A stretch of DNA of 64,000 bases from Amoebidium appalachense (Eukaryota > Ichthyosporea), in contig CAVNZM010000002.1 of NCBI GenBank assembly GCA_963693365.1, forward strand, positions 14,446,001 to 14,510,000, written 5' to 3'. Position numbers and translations under genes: made by a program. This document shows, piece after piece, positions 43,467 through 62,432 of the stretch. The notes under the pieces are model-generated. The model had not been told where the DNA came from. It was given only the letters and a program-made list of their open reading frames with translations, and ran no database searches. The number at the start of each line of letters is the position of its first letter. The stretch's first letter is position 1.

Positions 43467-44763
43467 CCTTGATTCTTTCTTTTTTGCGTGTAATTTTTGC
43501 TTCGTACAGCGTAACCGTATTCCCCCCCCCCCCCCCCCCCCCCCCCGCGCACCCCCATCCCTTCCCTTCCCACACCCCGATCCCCACTCCTAAAGCATCA
43601 TGCTGTTGTCTAAAGAAGTGTGCCGTGAATATAGCTACCCTATGACGTCCACTCCAAGATTGTTTTTGTCAACGCCACACGAACACGAAAGTGCAATCAG
43701 TTGCGGCACTGTCACACGAACATGCCTACTTATGCCCTTTGAATTAATCACTTTGCTTGTTTCTAGTTGCTCTGGTTAATCTTCACGTAATATGCTTTTT
43801 TTGATGTAGTGGTAACCGGATGTAAGGGTGAGGAAGTTGGGGAGAAGGAGGAGGGGAGGTGGGGGGAGGGGGGGGGGGGGGGGGGGATGTTGAAGAGAAT
43901 ATGCACATGCACCCACCTCAAGGCTTTGGATGCATATGGGTGGTGGAGTTTACCCATTGTTTAGAGAAACACTACCGTATTTGGACTTCCCAGTGGCCAT
44001 CTTATACACAATCTGAGTGGGCCCATATGCAGCTGGGGACATCAGTGCTGTGTCACGGGGTGAGGCTGTGCGGCTATTGGGATCGTGGCAGGTGCGAGCA
44101 ATCAACCACGTGTCCAGTGCATATGTGGACCTACTGAATGCCGTCAGAGACCAGGTATGTGCTGTCCCTTTGTGTTTTGTGTGGATTTGTGCGGGTTACT
44201 GGTTTTGAGTGTTAAAGATGTTGAGGCGGCGCCCGGGGGGGGGGGGGCTCAGTGTTTGGGTAAAGAAAACTTTAGTAGATATTAATGGCGCCAATTCCGC
44301 TTTGTGTTTGGCACGCATTGACGAAATTTCAAGAATGGTAGAAATCGGTGGGGCTTTTTTTTGTTTTTTTTTTAACGCGGATGGTGCACGGATGTGTTCT
44401 GACCTGTTTGCTCTTGCCTTTGTGATGACTTTCGCCTTTAATTGGCAGCAGCTTACAGATTTCCACGTGCGGCTGCAGATTATGTTCCTAATCTGGTATT
44501 ACAGGTGCATATGGCTGCCTATGACTGTTATTTTGCTCCTCGTGTATCTCCTCCTTCAGCAGTCTCCCATGGCCTTAACCCCCCCTTCCCCCCCCCCCCC
44601 TCCCCTCCCCCCCCCCCCCCCCCCCCCCTTTTATTCACCGACCGAGCTTCTTCCGTTGCTTCTGATTATTATAGTTGCTGTGTGTCGCTCCACACTTGAT
44701 CCCTTCTCCTCCCCCTCCCCCTCCCCCCTCCCCACTCCCTCGGACCTGCCCTGCCTTCTCTGC

Positions 44764-44803
<40 letters not shown>

Positions 44804-44808
44804 TACAT

Positions 44809-44891
<83 letters not shown>

Positions 44892-44907
44892 CCCTCCCCC
44901 CCCCCCC

Positions 44908-44938
<31 letters not shown>

Positions 44939-45201
44939 CCTTTTCCTCCCCCCCCTCCCCCCCCCCTCCCCTCACCCCACACACCACACACTCATGGTCA
45001 CCCACACATGCACAGGTGGAGAGCACATGCGGCAGTGACCCCTCCGACAAGGTGCGTGTGGAGGTAGTGGACAACCACAGCACCCTGCACACCACAAATG
45101 TGTTTCTGGAGGCCGGCAATGCATCCTCCCACGTCACTGATGCTGTGGCTTACCTGATCCCCGTGCTGCGTCTGCAGGCCTTGGCTACCCCCCAAAAGTA
45201 G
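35648..45201 (+). CDS. FAM114A (Noxp20)-like protein, 12 exons (681 aa)
   Basis: Exons: 35648-36104, 36556-36604, 37674-37725, 38384-38580, 39255-39523, 40170-40283, 40544-40695, 42145-42295, 42614-42783, 43209-43335, 44033-44154, 45016-45201. All phases agree, with stop TAG. Residues 1-170 are very acidic/Lys-rich and disordered. Exon 4 carries the Trp/Gly motif [16 protein letters not shown] that opens the conserved region. [20 protein letters not shown] matches the most conserved FAM114A block. The C-terminus ([15 protein letters not shown]) matches the family end. FAM114A proteins are cytosolic, linked to Golgi/Rab2-type trafficking and, in vertebrates, neuronal precursors. The role here is unproven. 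It is longer than human FAM114A1 (563 aa) because of the acidic N-terminus. Introns carry four sense SINE-like copies. Confidence 0.93.
36375..36826. repeat. C-rich and G-rich tracts around FAM114A exon 2
   Basis: C-rich tracts lie at 36375-36432. A G-rich block lies at 36688-36710 and 36770-36826. Confidence 0.9.
36919..37074 (+). repeat. SINE-like family, copy B1
   Basis: Subfamily B: CTGGGATCTGTTCAAGTGTC, CGGGTTCGTCATTTTTGTGA, TCCAACCCTCTAACACATAC and then a C run to 37074. Truncated 5' of the B-box-like motif. It lies in FAM114A intron 2 in sense orientation. Confidence 0.88.
37112..37980. repeat. G- and C-rich tracts around FAM114A exon 3
   Basis: G runs lie at 37112-37132, 37223-37247 and 37275-37313. 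C-rich runs lie at 37490-37515, 37831-37889 and 37957-37984. Confidence 0.9.
38266..38383 (+). repeat. (CA)n forming the FAM114A exon 4 acceptor
   Basis: A CA-rich tract with sparse interruptions ends in CACACACAG at 38383, the 3' splice site of exon 4. There is no separate pyrimidine-rich tract. Confidence 0.9.
38844..39044. repeat. CA, CT, C and A tracts in FAM114A intron 4
   Basis: (CA)n lies at 38844-38900, (CT)n at 38901-38920, a C run at 38921-38949, a CT-rich stretch, a C run at 38998-39019 and an A run at 39020-39044. Confidence 0.93.
39618..40169. repeat. G run, C-rich block and (CA)n in FAM114A intron 5
   Basis: A G run lies at 39624-39649, C/CT-rich sequence at 39750-40018 and (CA)n at 40148-40169. 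The last ends as the exon 6 acceptor (CACACACAG). Confidence 0.9.
40924..41100 (+). repeat. SINE-like family, copy B2
   Basis: Subfamily B: GAGGCATAGGAACCCCCCTG, GATGATGGGCTCTGTTCAAG, ending CTAACGCATACATCACCCCC plus a C run to 41100, then (CA)n. It lies in FAM114A intron 7 in sense orientation. Confidence 0.9.
41390..41700 (+). repeat. SINE-like family, copy B3 (long)
   Basis: It begins near TTGAGCAACCCTGCTCG, aligning with the 5' section of copies A3 and A4. The A-box region is GTATGGGTTGGG and the B-box region AGTCAAAACCC. The core is AATGATGGGCTCTGTTCAAG, with a 3' end CTAACGCATACATCACC plus a C run. It shows that subfamilies A and B are one family. Confidence 0.9.
41881..42144 (+). repeat. 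C run and (CA)n forming the FAM114A exon 8 acceptor
   Basis: C runs lie at 41883-41918, (CA)n at 41951-42038 and (CA)n at 42092-42144. The last ends in CACACACAG, the exon 8 splice site. Confidence 0.93.
42873..43113 (+). repeat. SINE-like family, copy B4
   Basis: ATGTTGGGAACCGCGCGTGA, a B-box-like GAATCGAAACCC, CCATGGGCTCTGTTCAAG and CGAACGCATACTCCCCC plus a C run to 43113. It is more diverged than B2 and B3. It lies in FAM114A intron 9 in sense orientation and is followed directly by (CA)n to the exon 10 acceptor. Confidence 0.88.
43133..43208 (+). repeat. (CA)n forming the FAM114A exon 10 acceptor
   Basis: About 75 bases of pure (CA)n end at CACACAG, the exon 10 3' splice site. Confidence 0.95.
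43340..43546. repeat. C runs after the FAM114A exon 10 donor
   Basis: C runs lie at 43340-43375 (starting at the fifth intron base), 43431-43463 and 43522-43546. A G run lies further on at 43861-43886. Confidence 0.93.
44580..44990. repeat. C runs and (CA)n before the FAM114A last exon
   Basis: C-rich runs lie at 44580-44628 and 44896-44924, and (CA)n with a short (CATA)n at 44766-44890. Confidence 0.93.
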
Positions 45202-45770
45202 ACTAAGAGACGGAGTAGCGGTGGTGTGCATAGTGGGGTGACTGGTTTTCTAGGTTGATGGCGGGAACAGGAATGGTGGGATTAGGGTGGGGAACATGTT
45301 TGAATGTCGTGAAGAAGTACCTTTTTTTTTTTTCATGCCGGCTGTTTTGAAAGGCTGTGTCTGCGTGTGGGTGTTTGGGGGGGGGGGGGGGGGGGGGGGG
45401 GTGCGTGCGTGCGTGCGTGCGTACCTGTGTGTACCTGTGTGCACGTGTGTGCGTGCATGTGTTTTTTTGTTTTGTTTTGTTTTGTTTTTATCGGGGGGGG
45501 GGGGGGGGGGGGGGGGGGGATTGGGGAGGGGGGGAGGGGGCTTCATTCATATATACAACTGCAAAGGTTGAGTGCAATCGGCACATAAATAATATTATGT
45601 GTTCAAGTTAATTTCTCTGGGTGAATGAAATGGTTCTTGTGTTGTGTCCTGTACCGTAAAAACAGTGTTGTGGGACAAAGAAATAAATTAGCAGCTACAT
45701 CACCTCAGGCTCGTTTTAAGATCTCGGTGGTTATGCTGGTGGTGGTAGGAAGGAATATCCCGATGCTCTC
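45202..45770. other. FAM114A 3' flank
   Basis: G runs lie at 45377-45401 and 45493-45519, with a T/G-rich stretch between them. AATAAAT at 45680-45686 may be a polyadenylation signal. No gene is seen. Confidence 0.5.
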
Positions 45771-45992
45771 TTGTTACCAAACACCACTCCCGCTAGACTG
45801 GGTGAGCCCCTGTCTCAAAAGGAAAGCTTGCGCCGGCTTGATAGTATGAATCGATTTGGCCCCCCTGCTCGTATTATTGGGGATACCACTGGAGACCCCC
45901 TCATAGACTCTGATAAGTATTTCTCGGAACTGTTTAAAGATAGGACCCCCGCTCAGAAACCTAATGTGTGGCCTGTAGACCCATCTATGGGG
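45771..45992 (+). pseudogene. Non-LTR retrotransposon fragment (pre-RT region)
   Basis: An open frame reads RIIGDTTGDPLIDSDKYFSE, typical of the linker before the RT domain of LINE ORF2 (condition/date-like motif, then YFSELF). It stops near 45992. The RT region resumes on the same strand at about 46656, with a reverse-strand piece between. Confidence 0.6.
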
Positions 45993-46149
45993 TTTGCACA
46001 CTTTTTATTGCGTGGACACTGCCGGAGGCCCAGCCACATTCGACGGCCTACTGCGTTTTCCAGCGCAGCCAATCAAATGTAGCCAGTGACATATGTACAT
46101 GCTAGGCAACAATGAGCGCCATCGTAGTATATGACACCCCTATTACATA

Positions 46150-46640
46150 TTATGGGTAAGCAGAGGCTAGCATCGGTAGCTCCGAAAGAAAGTTAAGGCA
46201 CCGGATCACAATATCATACTGTGCAGCATTAATAAGGTGATCTAGGATAGTCATCTTAAAACGGATATATTGGGGAAGAGAGGAAGAAAAGAGAATAAAA
46301 CCGCCAATAACCTCCGGTTCTAATACGTTAACAGGTTGCACTTATTGATAGATATGCAGCCACGAGTAAACCGCCCCCCACACATATTACACATACGAGC
46401 AGGAGACACCAGAAACCGATTACACCACCAATCCATAATCATCTTTGCGTTTTTACACCACACCACATTACGAATAAACGAATCTATGTATGAACGAGAC
46501 TCTCTAACCGTATCCGCCATATAGGCTACTAGTAGTTGGTGTTTTTGCGGACCTAATACCGGAAGGGACTCAACACGTAGAGTAAAAAGATATCGATCAG
46601 CCATAGACTTGAAACTATTCCCATAGAATCGATCCTCCCC
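46150..46640 (-). pseudogene. LINE C-terminal fragment, antisense insert
   Basis: On the minus strand this encodes a Cys-rich stretch (ARMCNMCGGRFTRGCI) and, after a frameshift, a C-terminus ending in AQYDIVIRCLNFLSELPM. The latter resembles RNYDLFIRCIDWLEKHI at the end of copy B. It is a different, diverged element lying antisense between two parts of the plus-strand copy. Confidence 0.6.
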
Positions 46641-46655
46641 TTTTTCAGTCCCGAT

Positions 46656-48700
46656 ACCATATGGTCTGTGATATCTAGTTATAGCTCTAGTAAGCCTTGT
46701 GGACCTGATGGACTTCCTGCTGGGTTTCTTAAAATCCTTGTTCCCTCCTACCCACAAAAGGAAAGTGATCGTGCTATTAAACCTGATCTTACTACTATGT
46801 TAAGCTCTCTCTTTTCTTGGTGTGTTAAATGTGGACATGTCCCGTCATCTTGGTTAGATACCTTAGTGATCCCCATAGTTAAGAAGGACTCTGAGGGCCC
46901 CATATCATCTTTTCGCCCCATCACACTAACCCAGGTTGTTCGTAGATTTCAATTGAAGCTTGCTTACATAGGTTATTTGCACATCACCCTAGGTTTCAAT
47001 CTATTCTTCACATACACCCATGCCAATCCGCTTTTCGTAAGAACAATTCATGTTATGTTCAAATAATGGCACTGCACGACTCTATGCAAGTTGGTGCACG
47101 ATATGTTGGCTTTATTGATTGGAAAACTGCTTACGATTCTGTCTCCCCTGGTCTCCTATGGGAAAAGCTTGCTGCACGGGGTGTACCACACTGCATTGGT
47201 GTTCTGTTCTAACAGAAGCACTCTTGTCTCAAACCTATGGTAGAGCTGTGGTTAATGGGCATCTTTCATATGGTTTTGCTCGTACTAGAGGTCTCTTGCA
47301 GGGTTCATTGCTTAGCACCTTTTTGTTTAACCTATTTATAGATGATTTGGCTGTCAAGATTTATGCCGAAAATGATTGACCCTATTAATAACTTTCCGAC
47401 TTCTCTATGCCGATGATCTGTCCCTCCTTGCCCGTACCCCTAGATGCCTGCAAAGATTGTTCGATGTAGTGTCAGATTGGTGCAAGGCAAACCTTATGAC
47501 CCTTAACATGGACAAATGTGGTGTTCTTGTACCTGATATAGCTAACAATTTACACACATTTACATTGTCATCTAAACCTGTACCTATAGTTCCAGAACAC
47601 AATATATCTTGGTGTTCCGGTTAATTCTGTTGGTGTTATGTTTTCCCATATGGTCGAAAAGAGGGTAGAGTTGGCTCGTAAGCGGTTAGCTTTCCTCTCG
47701 GCTAATATTTTTAAAGACACACCCCTCCATCCTTCTATTAGACTTACATTTATTCGCACTTTTGTCTTCGGAACCGGCATGTGAATATGGTTTACCCCTT
47801 CTCGCCGCTTGGATCAAGAAAGAGAGAACTAGAGCGCTTAAACCCTTGGCAAATTTTATTGAAGCAAAAGTTGCCTCCTTTCTATTTAACAACTGTTGTA
47901 AACCTGGGCCTGTAAAGCTCTCGATATATGGTCTGGTCCCAATAGCTGCTAGAGTATCCCATCTCGCGCTGAAATTCAATAAGCACATAAGCCGCTTAAA
48001 GAAGTATTTGCCCTCCCACCCTCTCCTCTATCCGACCTGTCCCCTCCTCACCTCTCCCCTCTTTCATTCCCTCTCTCTCTCCTTCTCCCCCGGGCACAAA
48101 TACAAATAACCCCGCAAAAGTGTGCGTGTGACTTTGGACTGCCACTTACTTATTAAACATGTACACTGCAATCACAAGATAATCACGCAATATAACAAAT
48201 GGAAAAAGATACCACACGACACTAGACCCGATGAAAGCAGACACCTTGAAAAACTAAGCCTTATGTCTCGTTTATATATAATGACCGCCTTAACCATATT
48301 GCCAAATATGGCACTCGCAAATGTATAAAACCTAAATACATATTACCTTCCTGGAGAACTGGTCTTTCTCTAGCTGATGGTATTATTGATCAATTGCCAC
48401 GCTTTTACTGTACACGTGCTATACAGTGGAGATCTAATAAGTATAAGGTGGCATCGTTTGCATGCCCAAACAACACACACACACACCAGTTTAAACGGTC
48501 ATGTATTGCCAAATGTAGTTTGATAGACCACATAATACCGCAACACACACACGTCACATTCACAACAGATACCCAGAAAGATAGCCTACCTGTAAATTAC
48601 AACGATGATCCTTGATTTTATACTAAACACGCGTAACTACGACCTGTTTATTAGATGTATTGATTGGCTTGAGAAACACATCATTACAAAATTCTAGCGC

Positions 48701-48705
<5 letters not shown>
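46656..48705 (+). pseudogene. Non-LTR retrotransposon RT, broken copy A
   Basis: It begins with KPCGPDGLPAGFLK (RT region 0/1) and FRPITL. Motif A is GFIDWKTAYDSV, motif B GLLQGSLLS and motif C YADD. Compared with copy B it has several small indels (near 47205, 47377, 47397, 47600 and 47766) and premature stops. A (CA)n at 48706-48783, the word CCAGCTGGTACCGAGTGTCC, a C run and an A/AATA-rich tail follow the coding part. Confidence 0.9.
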
Positions 48706-48789
<84 letters not shown>

Positions 48790-48915
48790 ACCAGCTGGTA
48801 CCGAGTGTCCCAGGGGAGCCCCCCCCCCCCCCCCCTCCCCCCCCCCCTCCCCCCCCCCCCCCCCCAAAAAATAAATAAATAAATAAATAAATAATTATAA
48901 AATAAAATAAAATAA

Positions 48916-48950
<35 letters not shown>

Positions 48951-48960
48951 CAATTAAAAA
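48706..48960 (+). repeat. 3' tail of LINE copy A
   Basis: (CA)n lies at 48706-48783, a C-rich run at 48821-48865, then (AAAT)n and (AAT)n to 48960. The order (CA)n, C run, A-rich tail is mirrored in copy B, so it belongs to the element. Confidence 0.85.
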
Positions 48961-48963
48961 AAC

Positions 48964-49160
48964 GCGGAACCCCAACTAATTGATTTTTCTTAGTCTTTAT
49001 GGTGTCCCGTAGAGTAAGTAAACCCTGATATATAGTCATCACCCGACATCTATGTACGTGATCATGATATACCACTGAGGGGATATTCCGAGCAAAAACC
49101 CCCCCATGCCTGAGACTGGTCTCTCTTTGCCATGAGTTATAAACAGCGTAAACCCCACCT
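48964..49160 (+). repeat. Interspersed repeat family 2, copy after LINE A
   Basis: It is about 200 bp and matches the copy at 23043-23250 over its whole length, beginning CGGAACCCCAACTAATTGAT. Confidence 0.9.
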
Positions 49161-49324
49161 GTCATGTCATTGAGTCGACGTCAGACACATTTTCAAAAAT
49201 AAACACAGGAATATAATAATGTAGCCATGGAACTATCATTTGTCCTTGTAAAGAACCATAAATTATGTGAGACGGCCGCTATGTACTAGAAAAGAGAAAA
49301 AAACGGGCCGGAATATATTTGGGG

Positions 49325-49515
49325 TTTACGCTGTTTACTCGAGGCAAAGAGAACCAGTCTCAGGTATGGGGGGGGGGGGTTTGCTCGGAATATCCCCTCA
49401 GCGGTATATCATGATCACGTACATAGATGTCGGGTGGTGACTATATATCAGGGTTTACTTTCTCTACGAGACACCATAAAGACTACAAGGAGAAATCAAT
49501 TAGTTGGGGTTCCCC

Positions 49516-49517
<2 letters not shown>
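49325..49517 (-). repeat. Interspersed repeat family 2, inverted copy
   Basis: This is the reverse complement of the 48964-49160 copy. About 165 bases of unique sequence separate the two. A T run (49518-49559) corresponds to the A-rich run next to the other copies. Confidence 0.9.
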
Positions 49518-49563
<46 letters not shown>

Positions 49564-49595
49564 GGGCTCCCCTCGGGACACTCGGTATCAGCTGG

Positions 49596-49664
<69 letters not shown>

Positions 49665-49668
49665 TGCG

Positions 49669-51310
49669 CTATAATTTTGTAGTGATGTGTTTCTCAAGCC
49701 AGTCAATACATCTAATAAACAGGTCGTAGTTACGCGTGTTTAGTATAAAATCAAGGATGTTGTAATTTACAGGTAGGCTATCTTTCTGGGTGTCTGTTGT
49801 GAATGTGACGTGTGTGTGTTGCGGTATTATGTGGTCTATCAAACTACATTTGGCGATACATGACCGGTTAAACTGGTGTGTGTGTGTGTTGTTTGGGCAT
49901 GCAAATGATGCCACCTTATACTTATTAGATCTCCACTGTATAGCACGTGTACAGTAAAAGCGTGGTAATTGATCAATAATACCATCAGCTAGAGAAAGAC
50001 CAGTTCTACAGGAAGGTAATATGTATTTAGGTGTTATACACTTGCGGCCATATTTGGCAATATGGTTGAGGCGGTCAGTATATATAAAACGAGACATAAG
50101 GCTTAGTTTTTCAAGGTGTATGCTTTCATCGGGTCTAGTGTCGTGTGGTATCTTTTTCCATTTGTTATATTGCGTGATTATCTTGTGATTGTGTACATGT
50201 TTAATAAGTAAGTGGCAGTCCAAAGTCACACACACACTATTGCGGGGTTTATTTGTATTTGTGCCCAGGGGAGAAGGGGAGAGAGAGGGGAGGAAAGAGG
50301 GGAGAGGTGAGGAGGGGACAGGTCGGATAGAGAAGAGAGGGTGGGAGGGCAAATACTTCTTTAAGCGGCTTATGTGCTTATTGAATTTCAGCGCGAGATA
50401 GGATACTCTAGCAGCTATTGGGACCAGACCATATATCGAGAGCGTTACAGGCCCAGGTTTACAACAGTTGTTAGATAGAAAGGAGGCAACTTCTGCTTCA
50501 AGGAAATTTGCCAAGGGTTTAAGCGCTCTAGTTCTCTCTTTCTTGATCCAAGCGGCGAGAAGGGGTAAACCATATTCACATGCCGGGAAGACAAAAGTGC
50601 GAATAAATGTAAGTCTAATAGAAGGATGGAGGGGTGTGTCTTTAAAAATATTAGCCGAGAAGAAAGCTAACCGCTTACGAGCCAACTCTACCCTCTTTTC
50701 GACCATATGGGGAAACATAACACCAACAGAATCAACCGGAACACCAAGATATTTGTATTCTGGAACTATAGGTACAGGTTTAGATGATAATGTAAATGTG
50801 TGTAAATTGTTAGCTATATCAGGTACAAGAACACCACATTTGTCTATGTTAAGGATCATAAGGTTTGCCTTGCACCACTCTGACACTACATCGAACAATC
50901 TTTGCAGGCGTCTAGGGGTACGGGCAAGGAGGGACAGATCATCAGCATAGAGAAGTGCAGGCGGAAAGTTATTAATAGGGTCATCGTTTTCGGCGTAAAT
51001 CTTGACAGCCAAATCATCTATAAATAGGTTAAACAAAAAGGGGCTAAGCAATGAACCCTGCAAGAGACCTCTAGTACGAGCAAAACCATATGAAAGATGC
51101 CCATTAACCACAGCTCTACCATAGGTTTGAGACAAGAGTGCTTCTAACAGAACACCAATGCAGTGTGGTACACCCCGTGCAGCAAGCTTTTCCCATAGGA
51201 GACCAGGGGAGACAGAATCGTAAGCAGTTTTCCAATCAATAAAGCCAACATATTGTGCACCAACTTGCATAGAATCGTGCAGTGCCATTATTTGAACATA
51301 ACATGAATTG
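49669..51310 (-). mobile_element. Non-LTR retrotransposon RT, copy B with open frame
   Basis: The reading frame is open from 51288 to 49669 (539 codons). Motif A is GFIDWKTAYDSV, motif B GLLQGSLLSPFLFN, motif C LLYADDLSLL, a motif D-like region is NIDKCGVLV and motif E is YLGV. The ORF starts inside the RT domain, and upstream (51313 on) the match to copy A ends, so the endonuclease and RT N-terminus are missing. No RNase H is apparent. The element is 5'-truncated and cannot be autonomous. The clade was not determined. Confidence 0.9.
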
Positions 51311-51312
51311 TT

Positions 51313-51595
51313 TTAGACGGAATATAGTAGGGCACTCAGAAAACCATCGAGATGAAGTTCCTGTCTGACCCGATGCTCAATCTTCAAAGCCCCCTTAAAT
51401 TTATATTGTGTGAGGGCCTCCCCACTGTGCACATCGGCAGAAAGCAGAAAAAAATATTCGGCCCGGGATCATGATCATTACTTTTTGACAGCGTTTTTTT
51501 TTTTTTTGGGGGGGGGGGGGGGGGGAGGGGGGGGGGGGAGGGGGGGCACGTGTGTCCATGTTTTTTGTGCCTGTACACATGTGCACGGATCATTT

Positions 51596-51631
<36 letters not shown>

Positions 51632-53000
51632 GGGGGGGAGGGGGGGGGGGGGGGGGGGGGGGGAGGGGGAGGCAGCGTTAAAAAAAAAAGAGGCCGAGGG
51701 GGTGAGGAGGGGGGGGGGGGGGGGGGGGGGGCAGCCTCAGACTACCGGGGAGGGAGGGAGGGGGCCGGGGGGTGGAGGGGAGGGGGGGGGGGGGGGGGGG
51801 AGGGGGCAGCCCCGAGCTCCAGGGGAGGGAGGGAGGGAGGGAGGGCGGAAGGGGGATGGCCTTACGATGCATCTTTCGATTCTTCATCACACGTGCACAC
51901 GCGTCCCCAATAGTACAGTAACGTATCTCCAGCTGCCGTGAAGCGGTTCTCCTTGATGGCCAGCGGTATCCATTTATTCTTCAAAAAAGTCGGCAAAAAC
52001 AGGCTAGCATGAACTCAATACGAGCCATATAATATAATAAATACAATGTGTTGGCTAAATACAGAATTCGGGATACAACTTAACTTAACCAACCCGACAA
52101 TTCTGTTAAACCATGTGTCACGTGACTCCATTCATATGGGAGATTTAAAGCTCAGCTTCATAAAGCTAGTCTTCATTAAAGCTAAAAAAACCACCATTTA
52201 GTTGCCATAACAGTCATAGTGTATATCGGGTTTGCGCTTTGTGCAGAGGCATGTCACCGTGTCTGTGTAAGTGTGACAGCGCGTGTGTTTGGCCACGTGG
52301 GGTAGAAATGTTTGTGTGTGTGGTTTTGCTAGGAATAGGTGGGTGGGGAAGCAGGGGTCCCCCCCCCCCCCCCCCCCCTCCCCACGTGGGGGGGGGGCAT
52401 TTATATACACTATGTGTCTATTGTAGCACTAACTTATGAAATCAAATTCGTTGATACCATCCTCGCATAACTAGACAAGTGTATGACATACTTTATACGA
52501 TCAATACTAGGTAGCACAACAGCACAAGTATATACAAACATATTCCAAATGCATTAGCTAGAATAAGAAATCTTGAACATAAAGGCCATCAATATCAATA
52601 ACATTAAGTCTAAACGTCACATAACTACAAACTTGTAAAGTTGATCTGCCACCCGTGATAATCATAATAAGAAACATGGAAATGGAAAAAAAAATTATCC
52701 CGCCACTGTAGAACCACTGTAGATGGCCCCGGGTGCCGAAATCTACTACCTCCGAGTCAATCCTCGGTTCATTGCACTCATGCAGGTGGCTGCTTCAAAA
52801 ACCCGACACGGCGATTTACAGAGATTGAAAAATGCCTGCAGAGAGTGTTCGAGTGAGTGATTGGTTATGTGTGTACGAGCATGTGTGTGTGTCTCTGTAC
52901 GTGTGTGTCACCGAGGTGTATGGATGCTCGGACACAACGCCATGCGATCATTGGCAAGATCATCCAAACAAACACATGATATGCTGCAAGTTCAGAACCT

Positions 53001-53040
<40 letters not shown>

Positions 53041-53188
53041 AGCCGCCGGGCCCTCCCTTCACACCACCACCACCACAATACAGACACAAAATCAACCACA
53101 GAAGAACGAACTGAAGGACACCGGGAAGAATGTTCAACAAACACCTGTGACCCACCCGTGACTTCTTTCAGTAACATACCATTTACGG
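51313..53188. other. Spacer between LINE copy B and the velvet gene
   Basis: G-rich and (GT)n tracts lie at 51509-51545, 51601-51668 and 51707-51840. A C run lies at 52360-52380 and another at 53002-53040. The rest is AT-rich with no supported gene. AATAAA-like sites for the velvet transcript (minus strand) were not pinned down. Confidence 0.5.

Positions 53189-62432
<9,244 letters not shown>

Larger units (their letters stand above)
47040..51312. repeat. Large inverted repeat of two LINE/family-2 units
   Basis: The left arm (about 47040-49160) and right arm (about 49325-51312) carry LINE RT, (CA)n or (GT)n, a C/G-rich link, an A/T run and family 2 repeat in mirror order around about 165 bp. 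The arms differ by small indels and in the length of the C run, so the repeat is imperfect. Confidence 0.85.

Noticed and set aside
44451-44504. Candidate extra FAM114A exon between exons 11 and 12
   Set aside because: It would leave phase 2 before a phase 0 exon. Direct joining of 44154 to 45016 preserves both frame and family alignment.
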